From Desulfitobacterium sp038181555 (GTDB taxonomy: Bacteria; Bacillota; Desulfitobacteriia; Desulfitobacteriales; Desulfitobacteriaceae), in contig NZ_JBBWUA010000005.1 of assembly GCF_038181555.1 (NCBI RefSeq), positions 62,001 through 126,000 of the forward strand: a stretch of DNA of 64,000 bases, given 5' to 3'. Each line of letters opens with the position of its first letter. Within the stretch, counting starts at the first letter, position 1. Positions 27,035-34,230 of the stretch are shown piece after piece. Position numbers and translations under genes: made by a program. Under the pieces are notes generated by a model. The model saw nothing but the letters and a program-made list of their open reading frames with translations, did no database searches and had not been told where the DNA came from.

Positions 27035-27499
27035 TTATCTCCATCTACACACAAGCACATAGACTAAGTCGGCCAGTACCACGGTTGCCCAATGGATCAC
27101 GATAAAAAGAGTAAACTTTTCAACAATACCGTTGGTATTGCTCAAAACCATAAGGTAAAATATTGCAATCGCAGCCAATGTAAGTATCGTTGCAACCGCC
27201 AGACATTGAATCAGGACGTCCGCGTGATACTCATCGTAGGGATGTTTACGCTTGAGCAGCATCAGCACAACCACGCTGGATAGGGCAATCAATGCATAGG
27301 CAATATAGGCCTGATATCCGGATGCTAAGAAATTGCTCCAGCCAGTCCAAAAAGGCTCAAGCGTAGTTGCCCCGTTGTAATACAGTAAATTCTCAAACTC
27401 CATATGCCCGGAAGTCACGATAAATATCAATCCGTAGAAGGCCGAAAAAATGCCTAGCCCAATGGCATTGATCGCCGGATTCTTAAGTAGATGCCTCAT
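27035..27499 (-). CDS. Four-helix membrane protein of unknown function
   Basis: A 154-residue integral membrane protein with four predicted helices (about 11-30, 61-80, 96-118, 129-150) and a polar loop between helices 1 and 2 (GHMEFENLLYYNGATTLEPFW). I do not recognise the family. Its ATG overlaps the stop of the upstream XRE regulator by four bases and the radical SAM gene follows four bases after it, so the three genes form one transcription unit. Small membrane proteins paired with short XRE regulators are common in Firmicutes; a sensor or transport role is a guess. Confidence 0.75.
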   Translation of the reverse strand: MRHLLKNPAINAIGLGIFSAFYGLIFIVTSGHMEFENLLYYNGATTLEPFWTGWSNFLASGYQAYIAYALIALSSVVVLMLLKRKHPYDEYHADVLIQCLAVATILTLAAIAIFYLMVLSNTNGIVEKFTLFIVIHWATVVLADLVYVLVCRWR

Positions 27500-27702
27500 T
27501 TCCGATCCTCCTCCTTGAAAAGAAATAGCGTCTCAATCGATATTCCGAAATAAAGTGCCAAATCATAGGCAAGCCAAATCGAAGGATCAAACTTGCCCAT
27601 CTCAATGGCGTTGATGGCTTGGCGGGAAACGCCTACCTTTTCACCAAGTTCTTTTTGAGTCAGCCCACGCTCTTCCCGGAGGCGCTTAACATGGTTTTGC
27701 AC
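27496..27702 (-). CDS. XRE-family transcriptional regulator
   Basis: A 68-residue protein that is almost entirely one Cro/CI helix-turn-helix: LREERGLTQKELGEKVGVSRQAINAIEMGKFDPS, followed by a short helix (LALYFGISIETLF). It belongs to the small YozG-like group. Translation begins at GTG after GGAGG. A 20-bp perfect-arm palindrome at 27735-27754 sits at the start of its own transcript, so it likely represses itself and the two genes behind it. Confidence 0.88.
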   Translation of the reverse strand: MQNHVKRLREERGLTQKELGEKVGVSRQAINAIEMGKFDPSIWLAYDLALYFGISIETLFLFKEEDRK

Positions 27703-27734
27703 GGCAATACCTCCTTTTAAGGAATCCTCTCACT

Positions 27735-27785
27735 ATGTAAGGTTTACCTTACATTGAATATAACAGCCTAGCCTCATCAAGTCAA
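27735..27785 (-). promoter_or_regulatory. Cassette promoter and palindromic operator
   Basis: TTGACT (27785-27780) and TATATT (27762-27757), read on the minus strand, are spaced by 17 bp. Immediately downstream, ATGTAAGGT-TT-ACCTTACAT (27735-27754) is a perfect inverted repeat placed over the expected transcription start, a good autoregulatory operator for the XRE protein. Confidence 0.75.
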
Positions 27786-27805
27786 GTAAACCTGACACGG
27801 AAATA

Positions 27806-28171
27806 AATAGCAAAGGGCAAGCTTACTGATTCCTTGTCTGGAACCCTGCTTACCCTTTGCTGGCTAGGATGTGCAACTTGAGCACTCCTCCTTTTGAAGT
27901 TTCCCTGAATTTCGTTTGCCTTAGCTCAAAGTCTCTACTTATCTCATCTACCTCATTACTCGAAGCTTAGGCTTTCTTACTCTTAACTCTAGTTTTCAGT
28001 TTCCCTAATCACTAAGTCTTTCAGCTAGCCTGTTTACTTACTTTAGCCTAGGCTTTTTCAGTAATTTCGCCAACAAAGCTTATGTCTTCAGTAGATTACT
28101 TCTTACTATTGCTCACTATTTTCAGGGTGGTATCTAATACTTTAACCTCCTTGAAGGTTATTTCTTAGATT
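27806..28171 (-). ncRNA. Candidate non-coding RNA, about 365 nt
   Basis: No ORF of note lies here, yet the region has a consensus promoter upstream (28178-28206) and a closing hairpin (27809-27861). That hairpin pairs AGCAAAGGG-AAGC with GCTT-CCCTTTGCT around one mismatched position. The predicted transcript is purine-rich, starts near an AACCT/AGGTT hairpin, and carries two SD-like GGAGG motifs that lead no reading frame longer than about 11 codons. It does not match tmRNA, 6S, RNase P or any riboswitch I know. Expression is inferred. Confidence 0.5.
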
Positions 28172-28177
28172 AATCAT

Positions 28178-28206
28178 AGTATAACCTAGAAAAATCGGCT
28201 TGTCAA
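28178..28206 (-). promoter_or_regulatory. Consensus sigma-A promoter of the candidate ncRNA
   Basis: TTGACA (28206-28201) and TATACT (28183-28178) are spaced by exactly 17 bp on the minus strand. It is one of the best-matching promoters in the window, yet no protein gene follows it for about 470 bp. Confidence 0.75.
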
Positions 28207-28367
28207 GATATTGTCAGAAAATTAGATGAATTAATTCAGAATTCTTCGCGGATATTTGTCATCATGGTATTAGATTTTTAGATAGCTTTGCGGATAATAA
28301 CAGTGTATGTTGATTATATAATTGATTTGCCGGCAGGATTACGGGTGGTTGGTGCGATAGCTTTACA

Positions 28368-28418
28368 CATCTTGGGCGTGCTGCACTCTATCTTATATCA
28401 TGACCACCGCCCAAGATG
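28368..28418. repeat. Inverted repeat CATCTTGGGCG / CGCCCAAGATG
   Basis: Two perfect 11-base arms separated by 29 bases. There is no gene around it. It could be a terminator remnant, a mobile-element end or a regulatory hairpin; I cannot tell which. The rest of 28207-28440 shows nothing recognisable. Confidence 0.5.
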
Positions 28419-28440
28419 ATGATACATGCTAATCACTCTA

Positions 28441-28484
28441 GGCCTGTCCCAAATTAGACAACGTTGTCTAATTTGGGACAGGCC
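28441..28484. repeat. 44-bp perfect palindrome
   Basis: GGCCTGTCCCAAATTAGACA and two more bases are followed, with no loop, by their exact reverse complement. Each arm is 22 bases. It lies eight bases from the 83-bp direct repeat described below. Confidence 0.95.
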
Positions 28485-28491
28485 ATACTTT

Positions 28492-28574
28492 CACATACAT
28501 TCATTCCAACAAAAAACCCGCATTAACATTCTAACGCGGGTTTCACTTTCTTATGGCGGAGGAGGTGGGATTCG
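28492..28574. repeat. 83-bp direct repeat, distal copy (tRNA 3' end plus terminator)
   Basis: Identical to 28668-28750. On the minus strand it holds the last 21 nt of the tRNA-Ser(CGA) gene, including half of its T-arm and the CCA, followed by a terminator hairpin and its T-run (28511-28543). It has no tRNA body of its own, so it is an orphan tRNA 3' end. Confidence 0.92.
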
Positions 28575-28659
28575 CTCCGCTCGGATTCCCTCGCTATCAC
28601 GCCGGGTCGGGAAAATGCTTCCAAAGGGCGCATTTTTTATCCCCCTCCCGTTCGAATCC
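28571..28659 (-). repeat. tRNA-associated 90-bp element, copy 1
   Basis: Nearly identical to 29491-29577. On the minus strand it starts with GGATTCGAACGGGAGGGGG, has an AAAATGC/GCATTTT hairpin and ends with GAGCGGAGCGAATCC. The first ten bases are the reverse complement of a tRNA T-loop. No coding capacity is evident. Confidence 0.85.
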
Positions 28660-28667
28660 CACCTCTC

Positions 28668-28750
28668 CACATACATTCATTCCAACAAAAAACCCGCATT
28701 AACATTCTAACGCGGGTTTCACTTTCTTATGGCGGAGGAGGTGGGATTCG
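28668..28750. repeat. 83-bp direct repeat, tRNA-proximal copy
   Basis: The copy that includes the real 3' end of tRNA-Ser(CGA). Its offset from the distal copy is 176 bp, leaving a 93-bp insert that is the 90-bp element plus a few bases. Confidence 0.92.
28687..28719 (-). terminator. Terminator of tRNA-Ser(CGA)
   Basis: AACCCGCGTTA and TAATGCGGGTT pair with a G-T tolerance and run into TTTTTT on the minus strand, 11 bases past the tRNA CCA. A duplicate is inside the distal 83-bp repeat. Confidence 0.88.
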
Positions 28751-28818
28751 AACCCACGGACGGTTGCCCGTCAACTGATTTCGAGTCAGCCCCGTTATGA
28801 CCACTTCGATACTCCTCC
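28730..28818 (-). tRNA. tRNA-Ser (anticodon CGA)
   Basis: A class II tRNA with GGAGGAG/CTCCTCC acceptor stem, anticodon loop CTCGAAA (anticodon CGA), a long variable arm, T-arm GTGGG-TTCGAAT-CCCAC, discriminator G and encoded CCA. The 3' end is duplicated downstream. Confidence 0.95.
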
Positions 28819-28876
28819 GTATATAAGCTCAAATGATATGACAATACTCATTTCACTTGAGCAAAACTAACAAAAA

Positions 28877-29323
28877 TTAGCGTAGCTTTTTAAAAAAATC
28901 CTTTAAAATCTGGGCGCATTCTTCTTCAAGAATCCCCGCCACAACCTCTACGCGATGATTCCAGCGATTAACGTCTAAGACATTCGTCACTGAACCGACG
29001 GCTCCACCCTTAAGATCAGCTGCTCCAAAAACAAGATTTTTCAAGCGAGCTTGAACAAGGGCTCCTGCACACATGGGGCAGGGCTCGAGGGTGACATAAA
29101 GCGTGGCTTCAGAAAGACGCCAAACTCCTAAGGCTTGGGTAGCCCTTTGTACGGCCAACACTTCGGCGTGTGCTGTGGGATCCTGCCTTAATTCCTTTTC
29201 ATTATGGGCTTTGGCAATGACTTGATTATTATGCACAACTACCGCCCCGATCGGTACTTCCCCTTGCTCAAAGGCAAGCTGTGCTTCCTCAAGTGCTAAA
29301 CTCATCCACTTTTGATGACTCAT
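28877..29323 (-). CDS. tadA: tRNA-specific adenosine deaminase TadA
   Basis: Deaminates A34 to inosine in tRNA-Arg(ACG), allowing decoding of CGN codons. The 148-residue protein has the zinc-dependent cytidine-deaminase fold with HAEVLA (catalytic Glu and first zinc ligand) and PCPMCAGALVQ (two Cys ligands). It lies among tRNA genes, as in Bacillus, where tadA is close to the SRP RNA and dnaX. ATG follows GAGGTACT. Confidence 0.94.
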   Translation of the reverse strand: MSHQKWMSLALEEAQLAFEQGEVPIGAVVVHNNQVIAKAHNEKELRQDPTAHAEVLAVQRATQALGVWRLSEATLYVTLEPCPMCAGALVQARLKNLVFGAADLKGGAVGSVTNVLDVNRWNHRVEVVAGILEEECAQILKDFFKKLR

Positions 29324-29340
29324 AGTACCTCAGTTTTCAA

Positions 29341-29419
29341 TGGTGGCCCCGGGAGGACTCGAACCCCCGCAAGACAGGGTTTAGGAAACCCCCGCTCTAT
29401 CCACCTGAGCTACGAGGCC
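29341..29419 (-). tRNA. tRNA-Arg (anticodon CCT)
   Basis: GGCCTCG acceptor stem with CGGGGCC partner, D-arm GCTC...GAGC, anticodon loop TTCCTAA (anticodon CCT), T-loop TTCGAGT, discriminator A and encoded CCA. Confidence 0.95.
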
Positions 29420-29490
29420 AGAATTAGTAAAAAGGTTCGAAACTCGTGCCTCGAACCTCGAACATCGCTAAGTTGCGGAGGGAGTGGGAT

Positions 29491-29577
29491 TCGCTCCGCT
29501 CGCTTCCCTCGCTATCACGCCGGGTCGGGAAAATGCTTCCAAAAGGCGCATTTTTTATCCCCCTCCCGTTCGAATCC
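29491..29577 (-). repeat. tRNA-associated 90-bp element, copy 2
   Basis: The second copy of the element at 28571-28659, differing by one small indel and very few substitutions. It lies 11 bp past the CCA of tRNA-Ser(TGA). On its far side is GCGGAGGGAGTGGGATTCG (29475-29493), an imperfect copy of the same tRNA's 3' end. Confidence 0.85.
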
Positions 29578-29588
29578 TAATATTATGA

Positions 29589-29677
29589 TGGCGGAGGGGG
29601 TGGGATTCGAACCCACGGCCCCTTGCGGAGTCACCGGTTTTCAAGACCGGCTCCTTAAACCACTCGGACACCCCTCC
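29589..29677 (-). tRNA. tRNA-Ser (anticodon TGA)
   Basis: A class II tRNA with GGAGGGG acceptor stem, anticodon loop CTTGAAA (anticodon TGA), long variable arm, T-arm GTGGG-TTCGAAT-CCCAC, discriminator G and encoded CCA. It is upstream of the element's second copy. Confidence 0.95.
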
Positions 29678-29749
29678 AGATGTGACGAAAGTTAGTATAT
29701 CACAATTTTTTGACGGTGTAAATGTTCAATTTTGTGTAGTTCTATTTTG

Positions 29750-31015
29750 TTAGCCAATATACTCGACGCCCATATAGGGTTGAAGTACTTTGGGAACTCT
29801 AACCCGTCCATCAGCTTCTTGATAGTTCTCGAGAATGGCTGATACCGTACGGCCAATTGCTAAGCCGCTACCATTGAGGGTATGAAGGTACTCGGGCTTT
29901 GCTTTCGGTGCTCGACGGAAACGTATATTGGCCCGACGTGCTTGGAAATCTTCAAAATTACTACAAGAAGAAATCTCCCGATAGGTATTAAAGCTGGGCA
30001 GCCATACCTCTAAATCATAAGTCTTAGCAGAACTAAAGCCTAAATCTCCTGTGGAGAGCGCCATGACCCGATAAGGCAATTCCAACTCCTGGAGGATATT
30101 TTCCGCATCTTGGGTTAAGGCTTCTAGCTCCTCATAGGAATTCTCAGGCATAGCAAACTTCACCAATTCTACTTTGTTAAATTGATGTTGACGGATTAAT
30201 CCCCGCGTGTCCCTACCTGCAGACCCGGCTTCAGCCCGGAAACAAGCGCTATAAGCGCAATGGTGAATGGGCAGCTGATCTCCCTCGAGGATTTCCTCTC
30301 GGTACATATTGGTCACCGGCACTTCTGCTGTCGGAATTAAGAAATATTCCGTCCCCGCCACCTTAAAGGCATCTTCCTCAAATTTAGGAAGCTGTCCGGT
30401 ACCAATCATGGAATTACGATGGACCATATAGGGAGGAAGGACTTCCACATACCCTTTGGCAGTATGCCGATCCAGCATAAAATTAATTAGAGATCTTTCC
30501 AGCTTAGCCCCTAAGCCTTTATAAAAGGTAAAGCGAGCTCCTGTGACCTTCCCCGCTCTGGCGAAATCTAGAATATCCAGCTTTTCGCCAATTTCATAAT
30601 GGGCCAGGGGTTGATAATCAAAATGTCCTGGAGTTCCCCAGGTACGCACTTGGACATTGGCGGATTCATCGCTACCTACCGGCACAGAGGCATGGGGAAT
30701 ATTTGGAATACCATAGAGTACGGTTTCCATATCATTTTCTATCTTCGTGAGTTGTTCCTCAAGATTCTTGATATCTTGACCAACTTCCCGCATTTCTAAA
30801 ATGAGCTGTTCGGCATCTTCACCGCTCTTCTTCAGCCGTCCTACTTCTTCAGAGACAGTATTGCGTTTAGCCTTTAAAGTTTCCACATCAAAAAGAAGCT
30901 TACGTCGTTCCTCTTCTTGCTTTAAAAACTCGTCCAAGCTGACATTGGAATTTCGTTTTTGGAGCGCATCTTTTACTACCTCAGGGTTTGTGCGTACAAA
31001 TTTTAGATCAAGCAT
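29750..31015 (-). CDS. serS: Seryl-tRNA synthetase
   Basis: Charges tRNA-Ser; three tRNA-Ser genes lie within 5 kb. The protein has the N-terminal antiparallel coiled-coil arm (about 25-105) that reads the long variable arm of tRNA-Ser, then the class II core with motif 2 (FRAEAGSAGRDTRGLIRQHQFNKVE) and motif 3 (NGSGLAIGRT). The frame is open to 31039, but the ATG at 31015 after GGAGGATTTCAG matches the conserved MLDLKFVRTNPE start, giving about 421 residues. No T-box leader fits in the short gap to the upstream gene. Confidence 0.95.
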   Translation of the reverse strand: MLDLKFVRTNPEVVKDALQKRNSNVSLDEFLKQEEERRKLLFDVETLKAKRNTVSEEVGRLKKSGEDAEQLILEMREVGQDIKNLEEQLTKIENDMETVLYGIPNIPHASVPVGSDESANVQVRTWGTPGHFDYQPLAHYEIGEKLDILDFARAGKVTGARFTFYKGLGAKLERSLINFMLDRHTAKGYVEVLPPYMVHRNSMIGTGQLPKFEEDAFKVAGTEYFLIPTAEVPVTNMYREEILEGDQLPIHHCAYSACFRAEAGSAGRDTRGLIRQHQFNKVELVKFAMPENSYEELEALTQDAENILQELELPYRVMALSTGDLGFSSAKTYDLEVWLPSFNTYREISSCSNFEDFQARRANIRFRRAPKAKPEYLHTLNGSGLAIGRTVSAILENYQEADGRVRVPKVLQPYMGVEYIG

Positions 31016-31045
31016 CTGAAATCCTCCATATCTAAACACTTACTT

Positions 31046-31615
31046 TTAGATTTTGCCATTGACAATATCTAGAAAATAGCGGTAAACACGATCATCTGCA
31101 CTGCTGTCAGGATGGAAGGCACTGGCTAACAGATTACCCTGTCTCACAAACACTATTTTACCATTATATTCTGATAAAATCCCTACATTCGGGGCAACTT
31201 CTTGGATATAATGCGACTCGTCAAAAGCTGCCTTCACCGGTTTTGTTCCCAAAGCAGGTATAGACAGATACGCATCGATCTTTCCCTCCATAGGTTCACC
31301 GGCGACAGCAACATCCATCAAGCCAAGTCTAATATTCCCTTGCTCCGGAGAACCTTTACTCATTAAAACCATTCCGGAGCATATTCCGTAGATAGGGAAA
31401 TCTAGCCTGGCTAATTCCTTAATTCTTTCTCCTAATTCCTTTGGAAAAAGAATACTCTCCGGCAAGCTTTCGCTACCAACAATCATCAAGCCATGAATAG
31501 TATCACAATTCTCTCTTGTCCGAACCTCAATCACTTGAAAGTCTGAGTCTAAGCATGGCAGACAAGGATGAATAAAGGTTCTATCGAGAGACAACACCCC
31601 AATCCGCTTGTTCAT
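31046..31615 (-). CDS. PdxT-like glutamine amidotransferase, divergent
   Basis: A 189-residue class I glutaminase-like protein in the place of PdxT, next to serS as in Bacillus pdxS-pdxT-serS. PdxT supplies ammonia to PdxS for pyridoxal 5'-phosphate synthesis. Cys79 (GICSGM) and His168 (FHPD) align with the catalytic pair. The third triad residue is Asp170 where PdxT has Glu, and the oxyanion motif GGES reads GSES (47-50). No pdxS lies beside it; the next gene upstream is gyrA. It may be a PdxT with a distant partner or a different glutaminase. Start is ATG. Confidence 0.65.
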   Translation of the reverse strand: MNKRIGVLSLDRTFIHPCLPCLDSDFQVIEVRTRENCDTIHGLMIVGSESLPESILFPKELGERIKELARLDFPIYGICSGMVLMSKGSPEQGNIRLGLMDVAVAGEPMEGKIDAYLSIPALGTKPVKAAFDESHYIQEVAPNVGILSEYNGKIVFVRQGNLLASAFHPDSSADDRVYRYFLDIVNGKI

Positions 31616-31697
31616 GCATTTTCAGCCCCGTTCTTGTCTGTCTGGCAGTTTATACACTGAAATATTCAATCTTGCACCCTGGTCTTATATTATATTG

Positions 31698-34217
31698 TTA
31701 TTCTTCGTTAGATTCTATTTCGGTTGCTTCTATTGTTGCTATTTCTTCATTTCCCATGTTTTCTAACTCTTCATCATCCTCTTTATTGGCGACTTTGGCG
31801 ATGGAAACCACTTTGCTTTCGCCGGTTCGCATGGCCATAACGCCTTGGGCAGAACGTCCTTGCTTCGATATGCCGGTGACTTCTTGGCGAATAATAATAC
31901 CATCATCGGTAATAATCATGAGGTCATCATCCGGTACAATCACTTTCAGTCCTACCAAGAGACCTGTTTTCTCTGTTAATCTCGAAGCGATGATACCCTT
32001 ACCGCCCCTTCCTTGAACTCTATATTCTGAAGGATTGGTGCGTTTCGAGAAGCCATGCTCCGTCATGGATAGTATTTCCGCGTCTTCTTCATATATTACA
32101 TCCATACTGACCACAGTATCTTCTTTGCCTAGAGAAATTCCTTTGACGCCATGAGCTGTGCGTCCCATCTGACGGACATCCGATTCTACGAAGCGAATAC
32201 ACAGACCCTTTTGAGTAGCCATGAGGATGTGTTCATCCGCTTTCGTTAAGCGGACGCCGATCAGTTCGTCATCCTCATGTAAGCTGATGGCGATTAGGCC
32301 ATCTTTACGCGAGGAGTTGTATTCCCTTAACAAGGTTTTTTTCACGATACCATGCTTGGTAGCCATAAAGAGATGAAAATCTTCATCATATTCCCTTATC
32401 GATAATGCCGTGGTAATCTGTTCCTCGCTTGGGTTAATATTCAAGAGATTAACGATCGCTGTCCCTTTACCGGTGCGACCAGCTTCGGGTATTTCATAGG
32501 TTTTCAAACGATAGACCTTCCCACGGGTCGTAAAGAACAGAATATAATGATGTGTCGTGGTGGTAAAGAGATGTTCCACAAAATCCTCTTCACGGGTGGA
32601 CATTCCTTGAACGCCTCGACCACCGCGGCGTTGGCTTTTATAGGTACTCAAGGGGATTCTCTTGATATAACCCCGATGAGACATGGTCACGACCACTTCC
32701 TCATCATCAATTAAATCTTCGATATCCATACGAGACACATCAATGGAAATTTCCGTGCGTCTTTCATCCCCAAATTTTTCTTTGACCTCTTGAAGCTCTT
32801 GCTTAATGATATCTAGGACCATTTGTTCCGACTCGAGAACAGCCTTTAAATAAGCAATGGTCTCTTGAAGTTTTTGATACTGTTCTTCGATCTTCTCCCG
32901 CTCTAACCCGGTGAGTCTCTTCAGACGCATATCCACAATCGCTTGAGATTGCTTATCACTAAGTCCAAAGCGTGACATCAATTTGTCTTTAGCATCTTGC
33001 TCATCAGCGGAAGTTCTAATAATACTTATGACTTCGTCAATATAATCTAAAGCAATTCTCAAGCCCTCTAAAATATGAGCTTCAGCTTCTGCCTTATTCA
33101 ACTCAAAACGGGTTCTCCTGGTAATAACATCTTTTTGATGCTCAATAAAATAATGAATGATTTGCTTAAGGTTGAGTACTTTAGGTTGGCCATCCACTAA
33201 GGCTAAAAGATTAACTCCAAAGCTGTCTTCCATCTGGGTATGCTTATAGAGCTGATTGAGAAGGACCTGGGGGTTAACATCCCGGCGCAGTTCCATCACA
33301 ACCCGCATGCCTGTACGGTCAGATTCATCGCGTAGGTCGGTGATCCCTTCGATCTTTTTCTCTCTTACCAACTCGGCAATTTTTTCTACAAGTCTGGCTT
33401 TATTGACCATGTAAGGAAGCTCGCTAACAATAATCCGCATTTTTCCGGACTTTTCCATTTCCTCAATATGGGCTTTAGCCCGTATTTTAAAACTTCCTTT
33501 ACCGGTTTTGTAAGCAGAAATAATTCCTTCGGTTCCCATTATGGTTGCACCTGTCGGAAAATCAGGGCCTTTGATATAGGTCATCAGTTCTTTAATCTCA
33601 ATATCGGGATTTTCCATCTGAGCTATCGTTCCATCAATCACTTCAACAAAATTATGGGGAGGAATATTGGTAGCCATTCCCACCGCGATTCCAGAGGAAC
33701 CATTGACCAAAAGATTAGGAAATTTTGCTGGTAAAACCTTGGGTTCTTCTAGTCTCTCATCATAGTTGGGTTGAAAATCCACTGTATCCTTATCGATGTC
33801 AGCCAGCATATATTGCGTTATTTTAGACATTCTGGCCTCGGTATAACGCATAGCTGCCGCTGAGTCACCATCAACAGAGCCAAAATTACCATGTCCTTCG
33901 ACTAAAGGATAACGAGTAGAAAAATCTTGGGCTAAGCGAACGACTGCATCATAAATGGAGCTATCACCATGGGGATGGAATTTTCCCATGCAATCTCCAA
34001 CAAGCCTTGCGCATTTGCTGAAAGGCTTATTTGGGGTCATTCCTAACTCATGAAGTGTATAAATAATGCGCCTATGAACTGGCTTTAAGCCATCTCGTAC
34101 ATCGGGCAAAGCTCGGCTGACGATAACACTCATGGAATAATCAATAAATGATTTTCGAAGCTCCTCCGAGATTTCCCTCGGGAGAACTTTCCCTCCCTGG
34201 ATTTCTTCAGTTGACAT
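31698..34217 (-). CDS. gyrA: DNA gyrase subunit A
   Basis: The breakage-reunion subunit of DNA gyrase, 839 residues. The catalytic tyrosine is Tyr125 in AAMRYTEARMSK. The quinolone-resistance region reads HPHGDSSIYD, a sensitive-type sequence with Ser at the key position. The C-terminal six-bladed wrapping domain (about 500-815) includes the GyrA-box QRRGGRGVQG. The C-terminal tail is acidic. ATG follows GGGGGGATAGCAC, 13 bp after the gyrB stop, so gyrB-gyrA is one operon. Confidence 0.97.
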   Translation of the reverse strand: MSTEEIQGGKVLPREISEELRKSFIDYSMSVIVSRALPDVRDGLKPVHRRIIYTLHELGMTPNKPFSKCARLVGDCMGKFHPHGDSSIYDAVVRLAQDFSTRYPLVEGHGNFGSVDGDSAAAMRYTEARMSKITQYMLADIDKDTVDFQPNYDERLEEPKVLPAKFPNLLVNGSSGIAVGMATNIPPHNFVEVIDGTIAQMENPDIEIKELMTYIKGPDFPTGATIMGTEGIISAYKTGKGSFKIRAKAHIEEMEKSGKMRIIVSELPYMVNKARLVEKIAELVREKKIEGITDLRDESDRTGMRVVMELRRDVNPQVLLNQLYKHTQMEDSFGVNLLALVDGQPKVLNLKQIIHYFIEHQKDVITRRTRFELNKAEAEAHILEGLRIALDYIDEVISIIRTSADEQDAKDKLMSRFGLSDKQSQAIVDMRLKRLTGLEREKIEEQYQKLQETIAYLKAVLESEQMVLDIIKQELQEVKEKFGDERRTEISIDVSRMDIEDLIDDEEVVVTMSHRGYIKRIPLSTYKSQRRGGRGVQGMSTREEDFVEHLFTTTTHHYILFFTTRGKVYRLKTYEIPEAGRTGKGTAIVNLLNINPSEEQITTALSIREYDEDFHLFMATKHGIVKKTLLREYNSSRKDGLIAISLHEDDELIGVRLTKADEHILMATQKGLCIRFVESDVRQMGRTAHGVKGISLGKEDTVVSMDVIYEEDAEILSMTEHGFSKRTNPSEYRVQGRGGKGIIASRLTEKTGLLVGLKVIVPDDDLMIITDDGIIIRQEVTGISKQGRSAQGVMAMRTGESKVVSIAKVANKEDDEELENMGNEEIATIEATEIESNEE

Positions 34218-34230
34218 GTGCTATCCCCCC

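Noticed and set aside
28548..28574. A second tRNA-Ser gene
   Set aside because: Only the 3' end (acceptor and half of the T-arm) is present; no anticodon arm, so it is a fragment.
28426..28710. 94-codon open frame on the plus strand
   Set aside because: It runs through the palindrome, the tRNA-end repeats and the 90-bp element; no ribosome site and no recognisable protein.
29312..29695. 127-codon open frame on the plus strand
   Set aside because: It is antisense to tRNA-Arg, the repeat element and tRNA-Ser(TGA).
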